A program made the translations under genes and the position numbers. Under the pieces are notes generated by a model. It had not been told where the DNA came from. It worked only from the letters and a program-made list of their open reading frames with translations, and did not search any database. DNA of 64,000 nt from Anniella stebbinsi (lineage: Eukaryota; Chordata; Lepidosauria; Squamata; Anniellidae): the NCBI GenBank assembly GCA_029215795.1, contig JARDYH010000001.1:117950533-118014532 (forward strand). The letters are read 5' to 3'. Numbering within the stretch: position 1 is the first letter of the stretch; each line of letters opens with the position of its first letter. Of the stretch, positions 1 through 10,308 are shown piece after piece.

Positions 1-1300
1 ATAATGGGTGTACATTAAGCGATATACTGGTGGCAAAGAATTAGAACATTAGATGAGACTAGCATGATTCCTATCTCAGAAGATGATAGAAAACCCCTGC
101 ACACCCGGAGCATTGGACTGTTCCATCAATTGATGAAGGAAACAACATGGTGGTTTTTTTTTCTATTCAGATATCTATGATCTATTTTGCTATATACAAT
201 AAAACTGGATTGATAGCATGGACAGCTGGACAGCTAGTCTAGGTTGACTGGCTTTTGAGCATAAATAAATCACAAATGTGACATAGTTTTACAATATAGA
301 TTTGATAAACAAGACTGTGAATGGGGATTTACCTCAAGGAAAGGGATATCTTCAGGAAGGATCACCTTTACTACTTTGGATGCTGCTGCAACTGACAGTA
401 AAAAGCCACACTTTGATCCATCATAAGAATACACTGAAAGTAGAACTGTGGTGGAAAGAGAATGGACACACTCACTTTCAGTGCAACTTAGCATGTCGAT
501 GAAATACTGTTCATAGAACTAGATGCTGGTGGGAAACGTGAAACCTTTTGCTTCTTGTCGGAACTATGAATTATTTTCGTATATTTTATCATACAGTGTT
601 GTCCTCGGGTTTAAACAAGAATCCCTAATTAAATATCACACCTAGGAATGACACTGAATACAAACCTAACATAAATGGTAATTTAATCATCAAGGCAAGG
701 TATACGGATGATGGGGGAAAATATCAACTTAGGTAAGCAATAATTGGTGGCATGATCAAAGGTATCAAACGAAGGGAATACTGGGATAGGGGTGAGAGAA
801 CCACTTTCAAAATATAATTTCTATAATATTTGTCTTCTTGGCATCAGGTGATTCCCCCCCCCCCCCATCGACAGTATTTTCCCTCTTTTTGCAAGTTACT
901 CTGAAACTTGGGGGATTGATTCCCCCCCCCCCCCGTTAGCATTCAAAATCAAATCATCACATTTCTCCCTGCTTTGCAGTGAAGAGATTCATTATAGCAT
1001 TACAACAGTCAGCACTTGCATATCTGAACTCAGATAGGCTCGAGTGGGGAAAATGCGGAGCCTTAGAGCAGGGTTAGCTCACATACAGCAGAATGAAGCA
1101 ATCCAGTTGGTGTTGGATGGTGCAGCAAGACTTTTTAAAAGGTTGGCCATAGCAGCAGGGGCTGGGGGAAGGATGTGCCATCTCCACTCCACTTCAGCTG
1201 GCAAATGTCTTATGTTGGCACTGGCTAAATGTGTATAGTTCTGGATGTAGAGGTACTATGAAGTCAACTCCTTATTTCAGTGTTTCTCAAATAGAGATGT
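1..1300. other. Background, no gene recognised
   Basis: No exon-like or recognisable repeat protein is visible in this stretch; all open frames are short and lack family motifs. It holds two pure C-runs (854-866 and 922-934) in similar local contexts (GATTCC followed by C), which look like slippage-prone low-complexity tracts. Confidence 0.5.
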
Positions 1301-1401
1301 CTCCTATTTGAAACAGATTCCTGCTGTCAGCTCGGTTAAGCTTGCATTTGTGAGCCGAGCTGTGGCTTTTACCTGAAATCAAGGAACTTCGGGTGATTTT
1401 T

Positions 1402-1617
1402 TTTGTAAATAGAAATGTATACAAATTGTGAGTGCAATTTGCATAATTTGTGCAAATCATGGCCTTAATTTGCACCAATTATGGCTGTCATTGGAGCAAG
1501 TTGCGCAAATTGCAACTGCAATTTCTGCAAATTATGCCAATTAAGCAAATCATGGCTGAAATGCATGCAAATTACACAAATCACAGCTTCAATTTGTGCA
1601 AAATTTCTATTTACAAA
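1402..1617. repeat. Fold-back, TGCAAAT-rich repeat
   Basis: The two ends are a perfect 15-bp inverted repeat, TTTGTAAATAGAAAT at 1402-1416 and its complement at 1603-1617. The interior is a degenerate array of TTTGC/GCAAAT words in both orientations (for example GCAAATTATGCC, GTGCAAATCATGG), including an octamer-like ATGCAAAT near 1565. This looks like a small non-autonomous DNA-transposon remnant; no target-site duplication was found. Confidence 0.5.
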
Positions 1618-2106
1618 CCAACCAACAAACTGGAAAATCGATGAGCTGGCCCAACCCGATGCATATCAAGTTGGTCCAGTTAATGGGGACATATGATATA
1701 GTCAAAAGGGTTAAGCTGATGAATGCTTGGTGAGCTCCACCCCCTGGACGGATTCCTTTGACATCCCTGTTCTGATACTGTGGGCCAGGACCTACCAGGG
1801 AGTCTCAGCCAGCCTTCAGGTGGGCCTCGGTGCTGAAGACTGCCAGAGATCTCTTTGCTTGACCACCCTGTGCTACATTTGCAGTTGCGGCAGCAAGAGT
1901 TGGTTAGAGTGAAAAGCTAATATTTTAATAATAATATTTTTTTAAAAAAAACGGAATAAAGAGGAAGGGGATGAGAGGAAAGCTGTTATAATAGGAAGGA
2001 AGTGAATGTAAAAGCAGCAGGAGGGAGAGATGAAAGAAACTGACAGTTGAGGGTAGGGTTCAAGTAAAGCGTGAAAAGAGAAGTGGAGAAAAATGATGAG
2101 AGATGA

Positions 2107-3680
2107 GTAAGAATTAGGGATGTGCACTGGATCGGACCCGATCCACGATCCGAGTCCGGTCCAGTGGGAAATCGGATAAATTATCCGATTTCCGATCCCG
2201 CAGCTGGATCGGCCGATCCAATCCGAACCGGTCCGAAAAAGCTCCGAACCGGTTCGGCGGATCGGCGGGCGCCCACTGGCGCCCACCGCCGCTTCCATTG
2301 GCGGGCGCCAGCGGGCGCCCGCCGATGAAAGTGGACAGCGGGGGGGGGGAGGAGGGGGGCACTTACCTTCTCGGCCCGGTGGCTCCCGTCCGGCGCCGGC
2401 GCCTACTACTACCAGCAGGCTCCGCGGCCTGCTCTAGGGTGGCGCGCCGGGTGATGTCATCACCCGGCGCGCTACTCTAGAGCAGGCCGCGGAGCCTGCT
2501 GGTAGTAGTAGGCGCCGGCGCCGGACGGGAGCCACCGGGCCGGGAAGGTAAGGAGGGGGTGCGTGGAGGGGAGGAGGGGGCGCGCGGAGGGGGGAGGGGG
2601 GCCCTTACCTTTCCGGCCCGGCGGCTCCCGTCCGGCGCCGGCGCCTACTACTCCCAGCAGGCTCCGCGGCCTGCTCTAGGATGGCGCGCCGGGTGATGTC
2701 ATCACCCGGCGCGCTACTCTAGAGCAGGCCGCGGAGCCTGCTGGAAGTAGTAGGCGCCGGCGCCGGACGGGAGCCGCCGGGCCGGAAAGGTAAGGAGGGG
2801 GTGCGTGGAGGGGAGGAGGGGGCGCGCGGAGGGGGGAGGGGGGCCCTTACCTGCCCGGCCCGGCGGCTCCCGTCCGGCGCCGGCGCCTACTACTCCCAGC
2901 AGGCTCCGCGGCCTGCTCTAGGATGGCGCGCCGGGTGATGTCATCACCCGGCGCGCTACTCTAGAGCAGGCCGCGGAGCCTGCTGGAAGTAGTAGGCGCC
3001 GGCGCCGGACGGGAGCCGCCGGGCCGGAAAGGTAAGGAGGGGGTGCGTGGAGGGGAGGAGGGGGCGCGCGGAGGGGGGAGGGGGGAGGGGGGCCCTTACC
3101 TGCCCGGCCCGGCGGCTCCCGTCCGGCGCCGGCGCCTACTACTCCCAGCAGGCTCCGCGGCCTGCTCTAGGATGGCGCGCCGGGTGATGTCATCACCCGG
3201 CGCGCTACTCGAGAGTAGGCCGCGGAGCCCGCTGGTAGTAGCCGCCGGCGCCGGACGGGCCGAGAAGGTAAGTGGCGGGGAAGGGGGCTTACCCCCCCCC
3301 CGGAGCCGTCCGCTTCTATCCGCTGGCGCCCGCGGGCGCCAGCGGATGGAAGCGGGCGGCCCCAGGGGGGGTAGGGAGCGCGGGGGAGGGGGTTTACCTG
3401 CCGGGGCCGTCCACAGCGGACGGCCCCGGGGGGGGGAGGGAGTTAGGCCCCCCCTTACCCACCCGCCGCCATTTTTTCCTCATAGACTTGCATTGCAATG
3501 CAAGTCTATGGGGAAAAAAATGGCGGCCGATCCAAAAATGTACGATTTTTGGGTCGGGATCGGACTCGATCCGGTCCGGGGGGCCTCCGATTTTGTCCGA
3601 ACCGGTCCGGGACAAAATTGGAGGTCCCGATCCGGGTCCCGATCCGATCCGGGGGGTCCGTGCACACCCCTAGTAAGAAT
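2107..3680. mobile_element. Non-autonomous hAT-type element A (2115-3672 plus TSD)
   Basis: The element runs from TAGGGATGTGCA at 2115 to TGCACACCCCTA ending at 3672. It is flanked by a perfect 8-bp duplication GTAAGAAT (2107-2114 and 3673-3680), the hallmark of hAT-superfamily insertion. The termini carry alternating CCGATCC/GGATCGG words. The middle is a tandem array of GC-rich palindromic modules, and near the 3' end is a hairpin around CATAGACTTGCATTG that recurs in the elements at 47941 and 5288. No transposase reading frame is present, so it would depend on an enzyme supplied elsewhere. The 236-aa frame at 3043-3753 is a by-product of the GC-rich palindromes, not a gene. Confidence 0.88.
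2362..3272. repeat. Tandem array of four splice-donor-bounded palindromes
   Basis: Four modules lie at 2362-2552, 2604-2794, 2846-3036 (each 191 bp) and 3095-3272 (178 bp), starting at intervals of 242, 242 and 249 bp. Each begins with CTTACC and ends with GGTAAG, so a 5' splice-site consensus faces outward on both strands. Each is a near-perfect palindrome centred on GGTGATGTCATCACC (in module 1 at 2450-2464), with arms rich in GGCGCCGGCGCC. The G-rich linkers between modules contain short GGGGA-type runs. Two shorter, diverged modules follow at about 3288-3450. Confidence 0.85.
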
Positions 3681-5279
3681 ACTGCGAAATCCATATGGGG
3701 GATCAGGCGGTGGAGGCAAACTGTATAAAATAAAAAGCTATCCACTCACATAGAGCTCCTGAACTAGAAAATTCTTCCTGAAATGGGGATGCTGAGTCAT
3801 TATATCTCAAGAGCCAATGTCTGTACATCACTTGAGGAAAGCTGAATTTCCTGCTATGAGGAAATCACTGTGGCAAAGAATATAGTAATTTCTGAACATG
3901 GATTAGATATAAATATAAAAATTATGTCAGTAATTGTCAGCTGCTAATGCTCAACTCTGGCTCCATCTGCCATCATTTTCTGACTCCACCCCCAATCCAC
4001 TCTGGTCATGTCTGCCACCTGCTCCACACTGCTGACACAAATAGACATTCCTTCAGATTGCGTTTTGAAAATGTGACACAATGCCTAGCTGTCCCTTATC
4101 TTGCACACTCGTATTCTGTCTCTGTCTCCACACTCTATAATTTTGTGATGTGAATGAAAGTATATAAGGAAGTGATACTGTTTCTTACTATCCTCCCCCA
4201 CCCCCCACCAGGGTTATGCCCAGTCTGCAGAGAAACTGGGTGAGAGCAGAAACACCAAGGCAAACTGGGTGGGTGGCTAAGCATGACCATTCAATTTTTA
4301 AACTGCTGGAACCTGGCCATCGTTCATCCAATTCCTCTAGCATTTTGGCAGCTTCCACTGCTCTTCCAACTAATACCACAGTGGTATGACAAATCAGGAA
4401 TATAGTAGTTTTGCAGTTTATAAGCACACATTAAATACGTGGCTGCTACCTTGACATATCTAATGAGCACATCCAGCTAAATTCATTTACTGGAAATCCC
4501 ATAGCTGTGCTGCTTTGAAGTACTATATAGAAAATGTCTGTGTAAATATTCCTATGAAACAGAATAAAAATATGCCTAAAAATAGAAAAGGCATTAGACT
4601 GAATACCTGCACATAGGAAGCCTTCAGAAACAATCTGAGGCACAGTCTTCTTTCATTGCTTTAACAGTTCCATTCAACTTGCTTTGGGCAGTGGTTGGCT
4701 CTGTAATGTAATATTCAGTTAGCATAACCTAAGTTAACTGATGAAATATGATCTTTTAGTGTCACTTGGCTCCCTGTTGCATCATGAAGCTGATTTCAGC
4801 TGCACTGGAATTTGGATGCCTGTATTGGAACACTGAACAGGCCTATCAATTAATATCCCTCCAAGCATTTATCTTCCTCTGGGATCAGAAAATTATATTA
4901 GTTCTTCACATTATGTCCAACAGATGGCTAAGCTGCAGTGAATGGAATAAAGTTTCTGCCTAGGATTCAAGCCATTTGGAGCTTGAGGAGCATATCATAT
5001 TTAATCAATGCTCAGTTCTCTGCCTTTCTTTACTTTCTGAGCTGCCTGATTTACTTTTAGTTTCACTATGTTGTGATCTACCTCTACAGCTCCAAACTCC
5101 CTGGATAAATAAACACATTTTGTATCTTAAAATATGGTGATGTGATAGATGCAGGTGCTGGGCAGTTTGCAATTATGATTTTTATGAAGCTGCAGCAGAT
5201 ACTGATTAAGGCTACAACCCTTGGCAGCTGGGAATAAACTAGACTACTGAGTAAACATGCATAGGAGTATTCTGTAAGG
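3681..5279. other. Background, no gene recognised
   Basis: AT-rich sequence with no recognisable coding motif or dated insertion. A CCCCCACCCCCCACC tract lies at about 4195-4209. The open frames here are short and have no family resemblance that I can name. Confidence 0.5.
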
Positions 5280-5900
5280 CTGCAAACTCGGGCTGTGCAT
5301 GCCCCCCGATCTGATTTGGATCCAGATCTGTCAGGTCTGAATTGGGCCTGATTCATTTTGGATCGATTCGGACTGCCCTGATCCAATTTGTATGTGGATC
5401 CGAAGTGAGATTTGGATCTCTGAATCGAGATTCGGATGCCTCATTTTCCCCATAGACTTGCATTGGGGGGATAGAAAGGGCTATAACTTCTTTATTTTTA
5501 AAGATATAACAATGAAACCTGGGCACGTTGCAGATGGGCTGTAGGTACTCATGTGTGCAAAATTTCAGAAACATAGGTGCAAGCATGTAGTGGCTATGAA
5601 ATTTTGAAAAATGATCAAGAAATGCCTATAACTTCTTTATTTTTCAAGATACACACCTGAAAGTTGGGCACATTGCAGATGGCATGTAGGTACTCATGTG
5701 TGCCAAATTTCAGAAACATAAGTGCAGGCATTTACTCACAAGGAATTTTTAAAAATGCAATTTTCCAGGCAATCCAGAAGTGCTATAACTTTCCCATTTT
5801 TCAAGATGCACACATGAAACTTAGGGCACATTGCACATAGCATATAGGTACTTATTTGTGCCAAATTACAGACACAGAGGTGCAGGTGTTTACTCCAAAC
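5280..5900. mobile_element. Diverged hAT-type element related to A (5288-5892)
   Basis: The left end TCGGGCTGTGCAT resembles the TAGGGATGTGCA terminus of the elements at 2115 and 47941, followed by the same GATCC/GGATC-rich subterminal words and the CCCCATAGACTTGCATTG block (about 5450-5467). Flanking octamers CTGCAAAC (5280-5287) and CTCCAAAC (5893-5900) match at 7 of 8 positions, consistent with an aged hAT duplication. The interior is a three-copy tandem repeat with units starting at 5481, 5626 and 5783, each opening with CTATAACTT and containing CATGTGTGCCAAATTTCAG-like text. The 3' terminus is weakly conserved, so the right border is less certain. Confidence 0.6.
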
Positions 5901-6219
5901 ACTCTTTCTCCAACGATGTCTACCTCACAAAGAAAAATAATGAAGGAAGCAGCAGATTTCCCTGGTTCATAAACCCTCCTCCACCATTGAGATTGGAGGC
6001 TGATGGGAGACTTGAGCAGGATTGGGGGGATACAGTGATTGAGTGTTCAGCATGATTGGGATTTTGTCTTTACATGCTGTGTCAGTGTTGAGAGAATATT
6101 TCAGGTGTGATCATACCAATAGCTATAATGATTATTCTTGAGTGACCGATTGTAACCCTAATGGCTTAAAGATTACATTTCCCTATTTTATGGAAAATAG
6201 AACTGTCTATGATGCGAAA
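5901..6219. other. Background, no gene recognised
   Basis: Ordinary unique-looking sequence between the element ending at 5900 and the LTR-like segment. Nothing coding or repetitive is recognised. Confidence 0.5.
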
Positions 6220-6640
6220 CTGTAACATCAGAAAAGTAAAAGAGAAGTCAAGGGCCAAGATGCAGCAGGCTTCTGGCCCAGTCTGTTCTTGTTTGGGGTA
6301 CATTTCGTCAGCAGGTTTAAATCATGTGATTGACAGAAAAATATATCTTGTCAGCCATTGATTGTGCTTGGAAGTAACCTTTGATTAGGACTGCCCTAAT
6401 GTCCAGCCCCCTTAGAAATGTGAAGCGTTCATATTCTAGACACGTATAAAATCAGGTTCTGTGGTACTGTTAGGCAGTCAGAATTCCTTTTCTGGCTCCA
6501 TCAGCTGATGAATCCCTCAATAAAGATGCTTCTGTGGAACTAGATCATATGTATGTGAGTATTATTGGTCTCCACTGCAAAATCGAGTCTAGTTGCTTGC
6601 GTGAATCTAACTCCTTTGAGTTAGTGGGTGGGAATTCGCC
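6220..6640 (+). mobile_element. Possible solo LTR (retroviral-type) remnant
   Basis: A segment opening with TGTAACATCAG (about 6222) contains a TATA-like GTATAAAAT near 6446 and, about 75 bp downstream, an AATAAA signal (about 6520) followed by GT-rich sequence. That order (promoter, short R, polyadenylation signal, U5) is what an LTR shows. No second LTR, primer-binding site or gag/pol frame is visible, and the exact borders and terminal TG/CA cannot be fixed. A chance arrangement of TATA and AATAAA is the main alternative. Confidence 0.35.
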
Positions 6641-6939
6641 AATCTTTGGGTGGTCCCTTCCCTTCCTAGGGTTATTTATCCCTAGTCTACATTTAGGCTA
6701 GTTAATGTATCAACACATTGTAAGGAATTAGAGTAAAGATCCTTCTTATATGGGATCTGTGACAATTAATGACCCCTTTCTCATAAGAGGGAGTCATAGG
6801 CCTCCCGGGGAGACTCAAATTCCCACCACAGTCAGTAGTTCATTTACTCCATTCTCACGTGCTGGAACTGAACGCAGACCCAGACACAGTCTATGGTCTG
6901 AGGTCCATACGTGTCCAAGGTTGCAATTCAACATGCACA

Positions 6940-7210
6940 AGAAAAAAAAAATCTGATTTGCAAATGTGTAAATGTAAAAGATGTCCATGAAAGAATGTGT
7001 ACATTTGAAAAACATGCTTTAATCAATGGCAGAAAAATCCATACATTTCAAAAATGCACATAATTTGATGTGCTCATTTGAGAAAATATACATGATGTTA
7101 AGAATATATATATTTTTTTGGTGAGGGGAAAAATAGCTATGGAAATCTGCTGTGGAAACATGTCAGAATTATCTCTGAGGTGGAAATTGGAGAACCCTGA
7201 TGAACTCAAG
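6940..7210 (-). repeat. AT-rich interspersed repeat, copy 1
   Basis: Read on the minus strand, this segment shares ordered words with the copies at 15010-15300 and 16506-16830: CCATTGATTAAAGCATG, the ACACATCAA motif and AAATGTATGGATTTTT. No coding capacity. It is probably a decayed non-autonomous DNA transposon. It includes short A-runs and an AT-dinucleotide stretch near 7105. Confidence 0.55.
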
Positions 7211-8340
7211 TTTCATCCGTCCGGATCTGCCAGTGGAATCCATACAGTAAAATCCATTTACTAAAAAAAAATGGATTTGTGCAAGATAAAAATCTCCAAC
7301 CTATATGTGTAATTTAACTTTTTTGCCATTATAAAATAGTTGACCAACATCATATTTCTCATTGGGTTCATGATATCAACACGTCCTTGAGTAATCTTTT
7401 CCATCAGTTCTTGTATTGACCTTTGGATCTTCAAACTCCTTTCCCCATTTTGCAGTGATAATGTTCTTTCCTAATCTCTTCATTATCAAAATATGTGATT
7501 TCATTTGCACCACTGAGGCTAGTTCTCAGCTAGATGGAAGCAGCATTTCTAGTCATTCGCTTTCTAGGCAAATCTGGGCATAAAGGACTAATCTGCTGGA
7601 TTCTGACAGGGACACAAACTATGAGCAGAGCGCAATCACATTATACTGGAAAGCGAGAACAGCTGTACTAAACATATGGAGCTGCCATGGAAGAAAAGCG
7701 GCTGGGTTTGTTGAGTGAGACCCTAATCAAAGTGATTGATGCTGGGTATGATGCACAAATTCAGCAGAAATCCCTTTTAAATGAAGACACTCAGGAGATA
7801 AATACAAAATGCGCAAATAAATGGAGCAGCCTGCAACACCTGCAATACCCCAAAGATAAACATTAATATTCTTCTGTGTTATGTTTGCTATGAATCATTT
7901 CTGTCCACCACTAAATATTTAAATACCGAAAGTTTAATGGTAAAGGGGCCATTGGGCCTATATTCACCCAAAGAGATGTTCTACAGGTATGCTGGTCTAT
8001 AATCATTAAGCAAAAATTAAAATACAACCAGCTGTTCACAGGTTATTCAGCCAAGATTTTATTATTCTCTGGTAGAACAGATATATTTATTTAGTACTTG
8101 CTTGAAAGAACAGTTGAGACAATTATTTTAAGATATGATTCAATCAGCTCTCTTGCTGAATTTGCTTTTGCTGCAAGATCAGATGCATTGGAATTACCCT
8201 TACACCAGGAGGTCACATGTGGCCCTCAGACATTTCCAGGGTGGCCTGCAAAGTGGTGGGGATCCTGTCCAGAGATCGGAGATAAGAACAGGGTTTATCA
8301 TCTTAGCACTGCCAAGAGAGAGCCAGCAGTTTCCTTTATC
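7211..8340. other. Background, no gene recognised
   Basis: AT-rich, with no family-level protein similarity or structured repeat seen. It ends exactly at the TAGGG terminus of the fold-back MITE at 8341. Confidence 0.5.
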
Positions 8341-8621
8341 TAGGGGGACCATATAGAAAGGAGGACTGGGCTCATGTATCTTTAACAGTTGTATAGAAAA
8401 GGGAATTTCAGCAGGTGTCCTTTGTATGCATGAAACACTTGGTGAAATTCGTTCTTCATCACAGTAGTTAAAGCTGCAGAAGCCCTGCCCTCTTTTGTAG
8501 ATACAGAAGAGGGCAGGGCTCCTGCAGCTTTTACTGTTGTGATGAAGAGGGAATTTCACCAGGTGCTGTGCAACTGTTAAAGATACAGGAGCCCTGTCCT
8601 CCTTTTCATATGGTCACTCTA
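8341..8621. mobile_element. TAGGGTGACC fold-back MITE, copy 1
   Basis: Termini are TAGGGGGACCATAT and ATATGGTCACTCTA. The two halves are inverted copies of each other, sharing CTTTAACAGTTG, GGGAATTTCA and CAGGAGCCCTG-type words. Two further copies lie at 12023 and 42181. Flanks CCTTTATC and CCTTATTT match at only 5 of 8 positions, so the duplication is eroded or the border is slightly wrong. There is no transposase; the hAT assignment comes from the perfect 8-bp duplications of the sister copies. The 119-aa minus-strand frame here is a shadow of the palindrome. Confidence 0.8.
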
Positions 8622-9059
8622 CCTTATTTCAAAATACAGCTAAGGAAATAAGGACATTGTTTCATTCATTCACATTAGCTAAGGAAAGCAAGGGGCATCC
8701 CTTCACTGGGTTAGCACTATCTCCAATCAGAGATAAGGAAGTCAGGGAAGGATTTCCTTGATAGTGCTAGTGCTGGCAAGGAAAGTTGTGTCCATTTGTG
8801 GGAGAAGAAAGAATATGTGTCTAGGGAAAGGAGAGATGTGTGCATGTAGGAAGGGATGGATTATCACAAATTAATCTATAAGAAGCTCAAAGACTTGCGG
8901 GATGGAAAAATGAATGTTCCATTGGCAGGTAGACTGAAGTGTGAAGCTGTTATTGGACTGTAGTTGTCTCATATAGTGCTGGGTTGAATCCTGCCTCCTA
9001 TTTTCGGGAACTTTCTCTCTGCGAGAGGCATTTTTTCTGTCTCTTTCGCAGGGAGAGAG
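8622..9059. other. Background, no gene recognised
   Basis: No gene or dated repeat. CTCTCTCTGCGAGAGG and GGGAGAGAGAG words near 9010-9060 form local hairpins and may be the outer part of the fold-back that follows. Confidence 0.45.
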
Positions 9060-9400
9060 AGAAATTTGGAGAATTTTCTCCTTGGGAAGGGGGACAGGGT
9101 TTCCACATATCTTTTCAAGAGTAGCTGGTTGCTGAGGGTCCTTCCTATTTTTTAGTTTTTCAAAAACATCCCCCTTTCCCCAGCATTTACAGGAGCCCAG
9201 CAGTTCTTAGTGAAAACCTATTGGAGTCCATCTGGCCTCTCCCTCTCCAATAAACAATCAGGAAGAACTTCTGGGCTCCTGAAAATAAATAAATAAAAAG
9301 AAAGAAAACTCTTCAACAACTGGCTACATTTAAAAGGGTATGTGGAACCCCTGTCCCTCTCCCCAAGGAGAACATTTTCCAAAATCCTCACTTCTCCCAG
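9060..9400. repeat. Imperfect fold-back element
   Basis: The left arm (about 9070-9150: TTCTCCTTGGGAAGGGGGAC, then CCACATAT) is answered by its complement at about 9310-9395 (GTATGTGGAACCCC, then CCCCAAGGAGAA). The loop holds a smaller inverted pair around CAGGAGCCCAGCAG and TTCTGGGCTCCTG. It is likely a decayed MITE; outer borders and duplication could not be fixed. Confidence 0.55.
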
Positions 9401-10173
9401 CCTCTTTCACCTACATTTTGTCCCCCCCCCACCTGCCATGAAAAGCCAAAAATGGAATGTTTGAAATTTTAGGCACAGCACTAATCTCATAGCTCTCTAA
9501 ATATACTTCAGTGTTAGTTTGCATGGAGAACAACAGCTGTTGGAGGAGGTGATGAAACAACTGACATCAAAGAAAATAGGGAGGATACCAGAAATGTTCC
9601 AACTGTGCTGATGTCATGCAAGCACGTTTTACTTCCATCCTGAATACAAGCATAACTTAATGAAGGCAGTGTAGGATAGTTAATAATCGGTATGGGTAGG
9701 AGCAGGAACTTTTCATACCCCATCCCAACTGACAGGTAAGAACTAGGAATTGCTTTCCAAATTTCTACAACCTATATTCATGAATATATGCCGTGTGTGT
9801 GTGTGGTGTGTGTGAAATAGAAAATGGACAAGTTGCTTTACCTTATAAACTTCATTATAAAATTCTGGATGGCTCTCCATATTTATTGATTATACTCTGT
9901 TCTGACAAAGCCTAAGCAGTATGATAGCTAATTGTATCTTATTCCATACTGCTTCAGTAATGAGTGCAGTTGAAAGACCACAAGGAATGAGCCCTAAGAG
10001 ATGAGTACACCCCGGCAAGGCAGAAGCATTCAAATGGGGAGCAACCATATTATATGTCCATCACCATGGTCTCTCCATTACTGGAGCAATATGGGAAGCA
10101 GCTATATAGAAATTGCATATGCTATTATGATAACATGTGGACTGACCTTCACACACACACATACACACACATA
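9401..10173. other. Background, GT-rich tract, no gene recognised
   Basis: Contains a C-run near 9422-9430, a GT-rich stretch at about 9793-9814 and an AC-rich stretch at about 10151-10170 next to the following MITE. No coding evidence. Confidence 0.5.
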
Positions 10174-10308
10174 GGGTAGTATCCAATGTTAATCCTACTT
10201 ACAGTAGACCCCATTGTACTGAATGGGATTTAAGTCTGTCCTGAGTTACTCAACTCCCATTAATTCCAATGTGTCTACTCTAAATAGGACATGCATTGGA
10301 TACTACCC
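10174..10308. mobile_element. Short fold-back MITE
   Basis: Perfect 15-bp terminal inverted repeats GGGTAGTATCCAATG (10174-10188) and CATTGGATACTACCC (10294-10308). The interior has further inverted text around CCCATTGTACTGAATGGG. It is a 135-bp non-autonomous element with no clear target-site duplication. Similar words (AATGGGACTTA, GTAGACCCATTG) recur near 25440-25500 and 55670-55730, suggesting a family. Confidence 0.7.

Noticed and set aside
2362..3272. CRISPR-like array or satellite centromere repeat
   Set aside because: Units are long palindromes with short G-rich linkers, confined within a transposon having target-site duplications. Only four copies, and the vertebrate context excludes CRISPR.
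3043..3753. 236-aa plus-strand open frame, arginine/glycine/proline-rich
   Set aside because: It lies in tandem GC-rich palindromes of hAT element A; similar frames exist on both strands and there is no domain or codon bias. Low stop density follows from GC content.
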